Source of the DNA: Tritrichomonas musculus
Lineage: Eukaryota > Parabasalia > Tritrichomonadida > Tritrichomonadidae
NCBI GenBank assembly: GCA_039105265.1
Contig: JAPFFF010000003.1
Span: 8,812,501-8,876,500 of the forward strand
DNA: 64,000 nt
Direction: 5' to 3'
Part shown: positions 10,461 through 20,700 of the stretch, one piece after another
How the letters are laid out: every line of letters starts with the position of its first letter
Position numbering within the stretch: position 1 is the stretch's first letter
Notes under the pieces: generated by a model
Database searches by the model: none
Told to the model about the DNA's origin: nothing
Seen by the model: the letters and a program-made list of their open reading frames with translations, nothing else
Program-made: the position numbers and the translations under genes

Positions 10461-10715
10461 TCATTTAACTTCATTCAATATTGATTTTCCAAATCTCCCA
10501 ACTCTGTCAGCAACATTTAAACCTGTATCAATTGCGTCAACAACCTGACCGACACCAGGAATGAATTGTGTAATCGGTTTAACTCTGTCAACGATTTGCT
10601 TTCCAACATCAACAACTTTTGGTAATGCTTTAACTGCTTTCTGAGCGAATGATTTTACTTTGCCGCCAATTGATTTAAATGCGTTCTTGATTTTGTTGAA
10701 TATACCGACACCCAT
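10461..10715 (-). CDS. Small amphipathic Gly/Lys-rich virion-type protein (84 aa)
   Basis: An 84-residue protein starting MGVGIFNKIKNAFKSIGGK, made of Lys-rich amphipathic helices and a hydrophobic FIPGVGQVVDAI turn. The P3 copy at 61237-61488 is closely alike (IF.KIKNAFK, FIPGVG.VVD.I.TGLN). Such small basic amphipathic proteins next to a capsid gene recall membrane-active minor capsid proteins (adenovirus pVI-like role), but this comparison rests on composition and context, not on proven homology. It is divergent from the capsid gene over 49 bp in P1 and 47 bp in P3. Confidence 0.8.
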   Translation of the reverse strand: MGVGIFNKIKNAFKSIGGKVKSFAQKAVKALPKVVDVGKQIVDRVKPITQFIPGVGQVVDAIDTGLNVADRVGRFGKSILNEVK

Positions 10716-10764
10716 AATTTAATTAATGATAAAAGTGTTTTATTTCCTTTTTATTCAATCATAA

Positions 10765-12708
10765 ATGTTATACAGAAACGAGAGAGCCCATAATCTTCGC
10801 ACTGAAACAGGAAACGTTCTTCATGCATTTGAAGAGATGAGAAACATGATTAATGTCAATGACGGTACGCGTTCATTTTCATTTAGAACTGTTGACTGTC
10901 ATGACCAACCAGCTCCATTTCATCAAGGACAATATTCGCAAATAAGTTTAACACATCCTGACCACTTCATAAGTGATATTGATAAAGGTTTCTTAACATT
11001 TCACGTTAAATTAGATTTGTCATTGAATACAGATATGAGTAAATTAAATGAAATCAATGACCCCAACAACTTGTACAAACTGTTTGTCGGTTTCAAATCA
11101 TCAAACCAGTTGTTTGACAGGTTAGAGATTCTTCATAATAATGTCAATGTCGGATACCAACAGAATGAATGCATTCGTGAGGGCTTCTTATATTCTTCAG
11201 TTAAACCAGAAGCCGAGAAGAAACGTCGCAGATTCGTTCATTCATTGTGGGAAAACATTAGCAACTATTCACAGACACATGCAGGAGCTTATGTTAACTT
11301 GAATTCATTTAAGAACACAGGAAGAAGTGAAGTCGAATTTGATTTGAATGTTCCTTTTGATGATTTGCTTGCATTACAGGCATTCGATTTATTCCCTAAC
11401 GGAATCATTGGTGATTTATCAATTCGTTTTCAAGTTAGTCCCGCTGGTCTTGTTTGGGCAGTATTAGACCCTTACACAGTTGCTGAAGCAAAAGTATTTC
11501 TTGAAGACAATGATTCAATATCGATGGAAGAATTAAACAGACTAAAGGAAATCAAAGCACGAGGACACCTCAAACATCAATTCACACAAATTGGTAATCA
11601 AGCAGTGATTCCAGGACCTGGAGACAATCCAGACCCACCATCACCTGAACCAACACCAACGAAATATCAATTGAAGTATGAAGTTAGAGAACAATACGTA
11701 TCTGCATCTGGAGGTGATTTCGATGAACTGATTGAAAATTGTTCATTAATATTTAGCTTTACTGATGATGAATTTACTGAACTTGGAATTGAAAAGACTG
11801 ATGATAATAAAGCAATTTGTCAAGCCCATTATACCAAAGAACATGGTAAATTACCTCAACCATCACATGCAGGTCATGTTTACGTTAACTTTGTATCTAA
11901 AACTGAAGCCAACAAGTTGATGAGCGCTCATTATTCAAAACAAACAGCAACATTAACAGTTAATCGAATGACCATCACAGCTTGTAAATCTAATATGCAA
12001 GGCTTTGGAGTTTGTGAAGCTACAAGACAAGGAATTGAAGACATTTTAAGACAAGGTTTAATCATTCCTTCACAAAAAGTTGATTATCATGCTTTTCCAA
12101 TCGCTCCAGCAGCAAACGGAATCAAGTCAACATTGAATATCCCATTAATCAATGCAACTAATTTATCAATCATGTTTCCAAAGCATCATAATGATTTAAC
12201 TGTCTTTGAAAACCCAGTTTATCAAAATTGTTTCTTGAATATTGGTGGAAAGAACTTCCCAGACGAAAACGTTTCAACCATTGGTGCACGATTCTTTGAA
12301 AATCAATTAACGGCTGGTGATTTAGATGCAATCACTCTTTCATGCACAAAGGAATTTGAGGATTCGATGACAATGCCAAAGAATGACGCTAACGGTAAGA
12401 GATACAACAACACAATCAGTGATGCAACATCATTTGTATTCAACATTCAAACAGAACGAGCAAGTGCAGGATATTGTTATGACGGACTTGATGGAGGTTT
12501 CGGAAACGTTCAGATACAAGTCAATGGGCAACCAATATATACAGGAGATGATGACACATATTTCAATGTTGTTGAACCAGATGGAACCATTGTCAAACCT
12601 CCTCCGACTCAACTTTGGATAACTAGGGACTCTTACTTTAAACTATCACTTGACGGTTTAGAATATCATGATGATTCAACACCAGAAGGTTCACAAGCAA
12701 ATGAATAA
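10765..12708 (+). CDS. Major capsid protein of Polinton P1
   Basis: A 647-residue beta-rich protein, about 90% alike by eye to the P3 protein at 59237-61189. It is the most conserved gene of the two elements. Size, conservation, position beside the amphipathic protein and lack of enzyme motifs fit the double jelly-roll major capsid protein known from Polintons. The N-terminal half holds RSFSFRTVDCHDQPAPFHQG; a Pro-rich linker at about residues 282-297 (PGPGDNPDPPSPEP) opens an inserted segment to about 398, which may form a surface tower between the two jelly rolls. The start ATG is preceded by a T-rich tract as for other genes of the element. The fold is inferred from family knowledge. Confidence 0.82.
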   Translation: MLYRNERAHNLRTETGNVLHAFEEMRNMINVNDGTRSFSFRTVDCHDQPAPFHQGQYSQISLTHPDHFISDIDKGFLTFHVKLDLSLNTDMSKLNEINDPNNLYKLFVGFKSSNQLFDRLEILHNNVNVGYQQNECIREGFLYSSVKPEAEKKRRRFVHSLWENISNYSQTHAGAYVNLNSFKNTGRSEVEFDLNVPFDDLLALQAFDLFPNGIIGDLSIRFQVSPAGLVWAVLDPYTVAEAKVFLEDNDSISMEELNRLKEIKARGHLKHQFTQIGNQAVIPGPGDNPDPPSPEPTPTKYQLKYEVREQYVSASGGDFDELIENCSLIFSFTDDEFTELGIEKTDDNKAICQAHYTKEHGKLPQPSHAGHVYVNFVSKTEANKLMSAHYSKQTATLTVNRMTITACKSNMQGFGVCEATRQGIEDILRQGLIIPSQKVDYHAFPIAPAANGIKSTLNIPLINATNLSIMFPKHHNDLTVFENPVYQNCFLNIGGKNFPDENVSTIGARFFENQLTAGDLDAITLSCTKEFEDSMTMPKNDANGKRYNNTISDATSFVFNIQTERASAGYCYDGLDGGFGNVQIQVNGQPIYTGDDDTYFNVVEPDGTIVKPPPTQLWITRDSYFKLSLDGLEYHDDSTPEGSQANE

Positions 12709-12733
12709 ATAAATTGATTTCATTAAATAATCA

Positions 12734-12762
12734 TTTTGCTTTGCAAAAGGGAACAGAGTTCC
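12734..12762. other. Two adjacent short hairpins after the capsid gene
   Basis: TTTTGCTTTGCAAAA (12734-12748) and GGAACAGAGTTCC (12750-12762) are neighbouring 6-bp and 5-bp stems with 3-base loops, in the 87 bp between capsid and integrase genes. P3 has a set of hairpins just before its integrase gene (62464-62622). Possible transcript end signal or structured RNA; no test from sequence alone. Confidence 0.4.
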
Positions 12763-12795
12763 TTCATAAATTAATGCTTTATTTTTGCGATTCAA

Positions 12796-13875
12796 ATGAA
12801 TGAATCAATCAACTATCCTTTCAAATCTAAATACAAGTACATCAAAGACACGGGCATTAAAACCGAGCCCTATATTAAGGATTACCAATTGAAGACAGTA
12901 AAGAAACTATCAAAACCTGACTTCTCATTTGAACCGTATGCGTACGAAATTGATATAATGTTTGCATTAAATAAAGCTTATTTAGTAATAATCAATGTAA
13001 ACACCAAATACCTAATTGTTGAACCAATTGATTACAAGTCTGAGTATTATGTAATCAAAGTAATTGATAAACTAGTCAATAAAAGAAATATCAGAATTGA
13101 AACAATTAAATGTGATGGTGAAAAGGCTTTTATATCAAATGCATTCAAAAGTTATTGCAACGGTGAAGAGCAAAGATATCAATTAGACAAACACACAATT
13201 AAATTCAAAGCACCAAACAAAATAAAGTTAATCATTGATGATTCACCTTTCACGAATGCACATAAATGTGTTGATGCAGTAATCAGAACATTACGAAATG
13301 CTTTCGGTCAATCACAACAACGAATGACAAACAATGTATTGATACAACAAACGGTTGAATGGTACAATAACACGCCTCATGCATCTCTTCGTTTATTGAA
13401 TCCTTTATACACATCATTTGACGAAGAAACTGATGAATACCTTGACAAACGACAATCAAAATACATTTATCTAACACCTCAACAGATGCAAGATGACCGC
13501 GACCTTGAATGGCAATACATTAGAGCCAAATCAATGCAATTGAAAGAGATTCAACAAAAACAACGATTTAAAGGTCTTCTGTCATATAAACCCAAAAATA
13601 TAATACTCATTCACACCGATTACGGAAAAACAGAAAAGAAACATGAAAAGCGAAGAAGAGTGTTCAATGAACTTGCTGAATTCATTTGTTATGAATCAGG
13701 AAACGTTAAATGTAAACTATTAAATCCTTTGCGTCAAACTAACAAAACACTGAAGAACAAAACAATAATAACAGTTCCAATCATGTACACAAAATATGTT
13801 TGTTCATCAATAGATGCTTTGAATGATGATTATAAAGTATTCTTTTTGACTTATAAAACGCAAAATGAAAGCTAA
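12796..13875 (+). CDS. Polinton integrase (retroviral-type)
   Basis: A 359-residue integrase related to retroviral/Ty3 integrases, the hallmark enzyme of Polintons; it would join the element's ends to host DNA. The catalytic core shows EIDIMFA (about residue 53), ETIKCDGEKAF (about 101-111) and CVDAVIRTLRNAFG (about 158-171), with EWYNNTPHASL following. A basic C-terminal SH3-like part begins near GLLSYKPKNIILIHTDY. It matches the P3 integrase closely and the P2 integrase more distantly. The start has the usual upstream TTTATTTTTGCGATTCAA. Its 3' end overlaps the next gene by 11 bp. Confidence 0.9.
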   Translation: MNESINYPFKSKYKYIKDTGIKTEPYIKDYQLKTVKKLSKPDFSFEPYAYEIDIMFALNKAYLVIINVNTKYLIVEPIDYKSEYYVIKVIDKLVNKRNIRIETIKCDGEKAFISNAFKSYCNGEEQRYQLDKHTIKFKAPNKIKLIIDDSPFTNAHKCVDAVIRTLRNAFGQSQQRMTNNVLIQQTVEWYNNTPHASLRLLNPLYTSFDEETDEYLDKRQSKYIYLTPQQMQDDRDLEWQYIRAKSMQLKEIQQKQRFKGLLSYKPKNIILIHTDYGKTEKKHEKRRRVFNELAEFICYESGNVKCKLLNPLRQTNKTLKNKTIITVPIMYTKYVCSSIDALNDDYKVFFLTYKTQNES

Positions 13876-14215
13876 ACAACCAATCACAAAACGATACTAT
13901 CACACACAATCAAAAGATTTTAATCTTCCTGATGATTTCGTTTATAGTCGCAACAAGAAGTACATTGTTGTTCAGTATTGTGGGGCTGTTGTCAATCAAC
14001 ATATTGTCGGTGATTTGATGGTTCATTCAGATATAGTTGAATTCATGCCTTTCTGCGACCATTTCATTATGCTTGCTAACAGACGACAAACGAAATATCG
14101 AAAATATGAGTGTCTGAACAATACAAAAAAAGAGTATCATTTATGGTTTACAGATATGAAAGGAAACGTTATTGAACCTGAATCATTTATATTCAGTTGT
14201 CTTTTGATTTATTAA
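13865..14215 (+). CDS. Conserved protein downstream of integrase (116 aa)
   Basis: A 116-residue protein with RYYHTQSKDFNLPDDFVYS and RNKKYIVVQYCGAVVN. The beginning of its P3 counterpart at 63862 is almost the same (RYFHTQTTEFKLPEDFIYS), so it is under constraint and linked to the integrase in both elements. Beta-rich look; no known motif. It overlaps the integrase frame by 11 bp, which suggests joint expression. Function unknown. Confidence 0.75.
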   Translation: MKAKQPITKRYYHTQSKDFNLPDDFVYSRNKKYIVVQYCGAVVNQHIVGDLMVHSDIVEFMPFCDHFIMLANRRQTKYRKYECLNNTKKEYHLWFTDMKGNVIEPESFIFSCLLIY

Positions 14216-14227
14216 TGACTATTCAAA

Positions 14228-15418
14228 ATGGATTCTAAGGTAATTTATTTAAATCCGAATCAATTGGCTGATATGAGCCGTTATAAAATTGATGATGTTG
14301 CACCGATTACATTTGCATTGATTACAGTAGAAAAAAATAGATATTTTTTCCCTTCAATTTTCATATTTCCAAAGCAAGCTAAAAGTACAACTAAAGGTGA
14401 TATGTTAACAAGTAGACCTACATGGATAATATATCTTGATGGTGATACACCTGAAAAACCTTCATACGTGTTTACAAAAAAGATTCTTACAGGATATCAG
14501 GAACCTATATTTATATTAATAGTTGATAATACACCAAAAGCATTAACAAAATATTATAAAAATTATAACGGTGAATCTTATTTTCATAAAACTTACTTTG
14601 CTTTCACTTCTGAATCATTCATAAAGGCATTTGATAATATTATAACTGCAGCTGATATAAACTATGACCCTAATGCAGCACAAACATATTTATCTTTTTA
14701 TATTTACGATAACCCTGAAAAAATTCCGATAATTGATTGTTATGTTAATACAACTCCTGAATCTGACAACGAGGAAATTGCAAAATCGATAACAGCAGAT
14801 TTAAATCATAATACAGGTACAAAATCAATTGAAAAATCGGCTTTTAGTTTTCGAAATGATACAATAGCCGATGAATATCCTGTATTCAAACCGAGAAAAA
14901 TAACACAGGATTCAGGTTTTAATACAAAAGAATCAATATCGACTCCAAAGAGATTTGATGCAAAACTAATAAAAATGTTAGAAAAGATTTCCAATCAGCT
15001 GCAAATGCAACAATCAGAACCAATATATAAGCACTTGCCAAAAGATAACAAAGTTCACTTTTCAGCATCAGCAAAACGAACTATTCCTAATAGCTCGGAA
15101 ACATATCAAAAAATAGTTCAACAAAATAATTCTTTACCGAATTATGAACCTATGGAAATTGAAGAAGATTGGCACGAAGAAAACCAAAATCAATCACAAG
15201 GCTTTGATTTTGAAACACCAAATCCTAATAAGACATCAAATTATTATGAACGACAACAAAACATAAATAATAATAATAATACTTTTGAAGACTTGTCAAG
15301 TGAAGAAGAATATAATCAGCAACCACAATCAACAAAACGTTATAGTTTTAGAATCGTTTCAGACCCAAATGACAAAAATAATAATAATAATAATAATGGA
15401 GGTTTTGATTTAAATTAA
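14228..15418 (+). CDS. Unknown Polinton protein with disordered Asn/Gln-rich tail (396 aa)
   Basis: Residues 1-200 look folded (Phe/Ile/Tyr-rich strands such as PITFALITVEKNRYFFPSIF). Residues 200-396 are low in complexity, rich in Asn, Gln, Ser and Glu, with runs of Asn near 348 and 385. The stop codon directly abuts the stop codon of the convergent 764-residue gene, with no base between. No counterpart is visible in the parts of P2 and P3 in this window. Function not recognised. Confidence 0.65.
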   Translation: MDSKVIYLNPNQLADMSRYKIDDVAPITFALITVEKNRYFFPSIFIFPKQAKSTTKGDMLTSRPTWIIYLDGDTPEKPSYVFTKKILTGYQEPIFILIVDNTPKALTKYYKNYNGESYFHKTYFAFTSESFIKAFDNIITAADINYDPNAAQTYLSFYIYDNPEKIPIIDCYVNTTPESDNEEIAKSITADLNHNTGTKSIEKSAFSFRNDTIADEYPVFKPRKITQDSGFNTKESISTPKRFDAKLIKMLEKISNQLQMQQSEPIYKHLPKDNKVHFSASAKRTIPNSSETYQKIVQQNNSLPNYEPMEIEEDWHEENQNQSQGFDFETPNPNKTSNYYERQQNINNNNNTFEDLSSEEEYNQQPQSTKRYSFRIVSDPNDKNNNNNNNGGFDLN

Positions 15419-17713
15419 TTATTCATTATTCATTCTTTGATGTAATGGTTTAAGATTAACAGCAAAATCAGCATATTTATTTTTGTTCTGCAATTTACTT
15501 TCTTTGAGTTGTGCTTTGAATGCTGTGTATCCACAATTTGGATATATATCTCTTTCTATTGCTGCGGTGATTCGTTTAATGAAATTATCTTTAACGTTCT
15601 TAATATCTTCTGGCGTTGCTTCTTTAATTCCTTCTGCATTTCGTTTCAACCTGTTATATCCTTCTTGCTTACTTACATCAACATTGAAACCAACACCAAA
15701 GACAACATAATCAATGTAATGCATTAATTCAGTAAATTGTTTACCCCATTGACTTGGTTCAGCCTTTAATTCTCCTGATGTGATATCAATAGCTTTATCA
15801 ATAATCTTCTCAACATATGATTGAACATTCTTTCCTAATACTGAAACATATTCTTTATTGTTCTGTTGTTTCCAATATGTCCATTGTTCATATGTTAATA
15901 TCTTTCCATTGAACTTATTGTCTTGAATGATTTCTTTGAAAGGAGCATCAAAGAGATAAGCAAATAACATATTTGATACAGCAAGGTAATTGATGAGTTT
16001 CTTCAAAGGAGATAATACAAAGAATTGTTCGTCATTCCAATACACTTTCCAGACTTTAGAAAAGATTGATGACCAATAAGAACTTGGTGTAATACGTTTG
16101 CTGACTCTTGCTTTTCCCAGACCCATAGGACCGTAATAATTTTCTAGCTCTTGCATTTCTTTTCCCTTTGTTAATTTGTATTGACCAGCATCCCAATCAA
16201 TTTTCTTGATATCTTTATCAAATAATGATTGAATCCATTTATTGAACGGCATTTCTTTTCTTTCTTGTTTTGTTTTAATAACAGATTTCCAAACTTTCTT
16301 GTAAGGAGAAGCAAATACAAGCTTGTATCCGTTAATGATTGAAGGATTACCGTTCCTATCAATTAAAACAACATCATCAACTTTATCACCGTTCAAGTCT
16401 GTTATTGAGTTTCCTAACGGGTCTTTGGCATTTTCTGGTAATAAACGATATCTTGGTTTACCGTCTTTATCAACTGAATTCTTACAGTATTCAATAGCTG
16501 TATCACGACAAGCTGCATTCGGAATGTATTTGATTCTGAAGTTTCCGTTAATAATCATATCAATAAATTTATCTCTGTAATAGGATATATTACCACCAAC
16601 CCGAGGTATTTCAAGCTTGTCAAATGAATCCTTTAATGTTGAGTTAACAAGAGGCATATCTTTTTTATCACGACGTCCGCGAGTATTCTTTGAGGGTTGC
16701 TTTGCATTTCTTATTAATTCATCAAGTATTTCATCATCTGCTTTGTTATCTTCTGCATATCCTTTGTATTTCCTTGCAAAAGGTGATTTAATTTCTTGTG
16801 CTTCTTCTTCATTATCTTCATATCTGTATGGTTGTTTTGCAGGTGTTCTTGCATATCTGTATGCTTCGGTTGCTGCTTCATCATCATCTTGCCAATCATC
16901 TAATTCATCATCATATAATGATTGAAGAGGTCCGTTATTATTGTTGTTGTCGTCTGCCATTTTATTAGTTGAAAAATTATTTTTATTGTGTTCCTTTGAT
17001 GGTTCAATAAAAGAATCAGATAAATCATCGTTTTTCAATATTAATGACTCAGAATCTGATTCGCTTAATGTTATATTAAGTAATGAATCTTCACTGTCTT
17101 TAGGCAATTGTATTGTCGAGTCATTTTCATCAGAATCACTCGGAGTTATGCGTTTTCTTCTTGGTGTTCTTCGTTTATTAGTATCAAGTGTTGGTTCATG
17201 TATGCTTGTTCTCTTTCTTCTTCCTTTGTTGGTTTGTGGTGTTTGACTCTTTCTCGGTGGTTTGATGGGTGATGAACGAAAACCATCAGAACTATAATTC
17301 AAATCATCATTGACAACAATATTGAAGTAATTGATAATGATATCAAGACTTTTTTTATCTGTTGTGTACTCTTTTAAACTAAGGAATCGATTGCCTTTAC
17401 TTTTAATACCTGCATTGATTTTGTTCATCAATGAAACAAATCGACGAAACTTGACTTTCATTTCACGAATCTTTCCCACACTTCTTCCTGTATATTCATT
17501 GTTTTGTATTTGATACAACAAATTAATTAAATCATTGGGGTGTTCTAGTTTGTATGTACTGAGAAACGTGTTCTTAAAATAATCTATCGGGTCCTCTAGT
17601 TCTTCATCATCATCAGGTTTAGATACCTCACTATCAAATATAGTTTCATCATCAATATTACTTAAATCTAATTCAAAGCTATCAGATGAATTATTTTTAT
17701 CTTGTTTTGACAT
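15419..17713 (-). CDS. Large unknown Polinton protein, acidic disordered N-terminus (764 aa)
   Basis: Residues 1-350 are acidic and disordered with Ser/Asp clusters and basic patches (RKSQTPQTNKGRRKRTS, RRTPRRKRITPS). Residues about 370-764 look globular, with Trp/Tyr-rich segments (KRITPSSYWSSIFSKVWKVYW, YEQWTYWKQQNNKEYVSVLG). It starts 22 bp from the divergent fibre-like gene. Polintons are thought to replicate with a protein primer; a large unassigned protein of this kind would be a candidate for that or for a minor virion part, but nothing in the sequence proves either. Confidence 0.65.
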   Translation of the reverse strand: MSKQDKNNSSDSFELDLSNIDDETIFDSEVSKPDDDEELEDPIDYFKNTFLSTYKLEHPNDLINLLYQIQNNEYTGRSVGKIREMKVKFRRFVSLMNKINAGIKSKGNRFLSLKEYTTDKKSLDIIINYFNIVVNDDLNYSSDGFRSSPIKPPRKSQTPQTNKGRRKRTSIHEPTLDTNKRRTPRRKRITPSDSDENDSTIQLPKDSEDSLLNITLSESDSESLILKNDDLSDSFIEPSKEHNKNNFSTNKMADDNNNNNGPLQSLYDDELDDWQDDDEAATEAYRYARTPAKQPYRYEDNEEEAQEIKSPFARKYKGYAEDNKADDEILDELIRNAKQPSKNTRGRRDKKDMPLVNSTLKDSFDKLEIPRVGGNISYYRDKFIDMIINGNFRIKYIPNAACRDTAIEYCKNSVDKDGKPRYRLLPENAKDPLGNSITDLNGDKVDDVVLIDRNGNPSIINGYKLVFASPYKKVWKSVIKTKQERKEMPFNKWIQSLFDKDIKKIDWDAGQYKLTKGKEMQELENYYGPMGLGKARVSKRITPSSYWSSIFSKVWKVYWNDEQFFVLSPLKKLINYLAVSNMLFAYLFDAPFKEIIQDNKFNGKILTYEQWTYWKQQNNKEYVSVLGKNVQSYVEKIIDKAIDITSGELKAEPSQWGKQFTELMHYIDYVVFGVGFNVDVSKQEGYNRLKRNAEGIKEATPEDIKNVKDNFIKRITAAIERDIYPNCGYTAFKAQLKESKLQNKNKYADFAVNLKPLHQRMNNE

Positions 17714-17735
17714 TGTTTAGTTTCTAATAAATTGA
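17714..17735. promoter_or_regulatory. 22-bp divergent promoter space
   Basis: Only 22 AT-rich bases (TGTTTAGTTTCTAATAAATTGA-type) separate the start codons of the 764-residue gene (-) and the fibre-like gene (+). Both transcripts must start here or within coding sequence, so promoter elements must be very short or shared. Confidence 0.5.
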
Positions 17736-20700
17736 ATGTTTACGATTGAGCAGAGCGGACACATAACAAAAACAAATACTATTGACGGATTGATTAACGA
17801 ATACATTAAAAGATATGTCGATAATTATGTTATCAAAGGCGATTCATCGAACGGAAACGTAGGGATTCCAAACGGAAATGGAATCACTGAGGAACAATTG
17901 AATGAAGCAGTTAACGGATTGCGTGATTATGTTATCAACAATTATGCTTTATCAACTGATATACCCGAACCAATTGATTTAACGAATTATGCATTGAAGA
18001 CGGATATACCAGAAGTACTCAAAAATAGTGAGTTGCAATTGAACCCAAAGGAACAATTATCAGACGAAATGTTTCAGAAATTGATGGCTGATGATGTTAA
18101 ACCATTATCAGCTAAAGCATCAACGTGTTTAACAAGTATGGCAGCTAATGAAGCTCTTCAGGAGGCTTTGGATGTTTGTGCCGGACAATATGTTCCAAAA
18201 GATGATTTGAAGAATTACATCACGAGAGATAATTTGAATGTATCAACTGAATACACAATTGAAACTAAGACATATATGTTTCCTAATACAGGACCAATAC
18301 CAGAAGAATATGAAGAAAACGGAATGGATACATCTCACGTTTTACCGTTCAAAGAAGGAACACATTTGGTTGGTTATAAATTAGACAATAGTGGTGATAT
18401 ATTCCATTTTGATATCAGATTTAAGACAAATGATTTATATGCTGATGATGAATATAACGTTAAACAACATGAAGCTGAAGGATTTGATAGTGAAGGTGAG
18501 TATTTTGAATTAGTGTGGGATGAAGTTAGTGGAGCAATTTATGATAGATATCAATACCTTCCAATAACAATAACATTAGCAGAAACAGAAGAAAGATTAG
18601 CATTGAAGAGTGATATACCTGAACCAATTGATTTGACACCGTATTATACTAGTGCACAAGCTGATGAGAAGTTCGTCGATGAGGATGAATTGGCTTATGA
18701 ATTGGATAAGTATGAAACGAAAACAGTTGCAGAAGGAAAATATGCAATGAAGAGTGAAATCCCAGAAATTATTGAGGGTCAAACAACAATTCAATTCGAA
18801 ATCGTCAATAATACAATTCCTGATTTGGATTACAACACATATCATGAACTGATTGAGCAATACGGGTTGGATATTGTTTCATCAAACAGTTTTTATACGG
18901 GTCATTATGTTCATGTAGACTATTCGTACAATGACGATGATGACGAACAACCCTCTCAGATAATGCGTATCGAAGGAAGTGATTCAAGTATTTGGTTTTT
19001 GTATGACAGCCATGAATTAATCAATCCAGGAACTGGCGATACACCAGAAGTTTTATCGTGTTCAATTACCAAAACTATCGAACCAACAGACAGAAACGCT
19101 TATTCAGCTAGATATGTGTCGAATACTTATGCATTGAAGACGGATATACCAGAACCAGTTGACTTGACACCGTATTATACTAGTGCACAAGCTGATGAGA
19201 AGTTTGTTGATGAAGATGAATTAGCTTATGAATTAGATAAATATGCATTGAAAACAGATATACCAACAATTCCAACTGATTTGGTTAATGAATCTGCATT
19301 GAATACTGCATTATACGGAACTGAATTGAATATTGAATATCCAGCAAACTTATATGACGGTGCATATATTACCCCTCAGCTACCAAATGCCAGAGTTCAT
19401 TTGGTATTTGATGTTAATTGGGGAGATAATCAAGATGATGATATAATGCATATTGATGTAATATTTAAACCAAATGGTTCTACTAGCACTTATGACAGCA
19501 TGGACAGGTATGATAGCAATGGCAAACGCATTGATAGAATAATATGGCGTTATGATGATGGACAAATTGTATATGTATCATATATTGCAGCACATAGAAA
19601 TAATAATCCAATAGCATATAATTTCATTAGAGCACAAATCGAATCACCATTCATTAAAACTGCAAATGTTGTTGATGAAAGTCCAGAACAAATCACAATT
19701 CAATGTACACAGAATGATAGTGGTTGTGTAATCCCAGATGAATATATAAGAAGGGTATTAACAACCAAAAATATTATTGTAAAGTTCAAACGAAATGCTG
19801 ATGATGCATCATATGAAGAAGCTGAATACGAATATTCTGGACGAAAGAGTGCAAATCTCATATACAAATCAACCAGCGGAGAGTCAAGTGAATTGATAGA
19901 TATTCGTGTAGCTACACGTATTGTTTCATTGAGAGCTGAGGATGATACACTAACCAATATTTATGATGCAACTATCACATTAATCAGCATCCGACCTGTG
20001 AATGATGATATGATTACTTCGGTGAAATATGTGAATGATAACTTTGCACTGAAGTCAAACGTCATAACAGAAGAACAACTAATAAAAAAATGTGCTATTG
20101 ATTGCGGACCGATTACAGAGGGCGGTGAAATATCAATTCATTATCTAAAACTTGAAGATAAGGTAATTAAACTGGAATACATAGTAGGTGATTATGCGCT
20201 ATGTTTGGAAATAAGAATATTATTCTATGATACAACTGGAAATCCTCATAACATTGTTCTTGTATTACATCAAAGAACTGTGTATTTCGACAATTTCAAA
20301 TTCCCATTCTATTATGAAGACACTGTTGATATAACATCAGGAAGACCCCTGACATATAATTTCCCAATAGGCGGATATTCTTGGACAACTACTCAGGAAT
20401 TATTAGATGCTAAACAAATATATTCAAGATGCATCATGTCCCGAGGTTATTTAGCAAAATATAAGGCTGCTATTTACGGTGCACAATCAAACACAACAAT
20501 CACACATTACTCGCCGATTGAATCATCAATGAACTCTGTTAGTGATTTCGTTGTTGGTTCTCCAGTGTATATGACAGGTAAGGTTTACAAACATGTTGGT
20601 GATGAATGGAAACCATCAACAGCAGATGATACAACTGATTGTATTTGTAGTGTCAAAACATCAGGAACATGGAAGGAGTATGTCGGTATATGTGTGAGAA

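Noticed and set aside
16617-17246. Ser-rich forward frames opposite the 764-residue gene
   Set aside because: Antisense shadows of Asp/Ser-rich codons of the real reverse gene.
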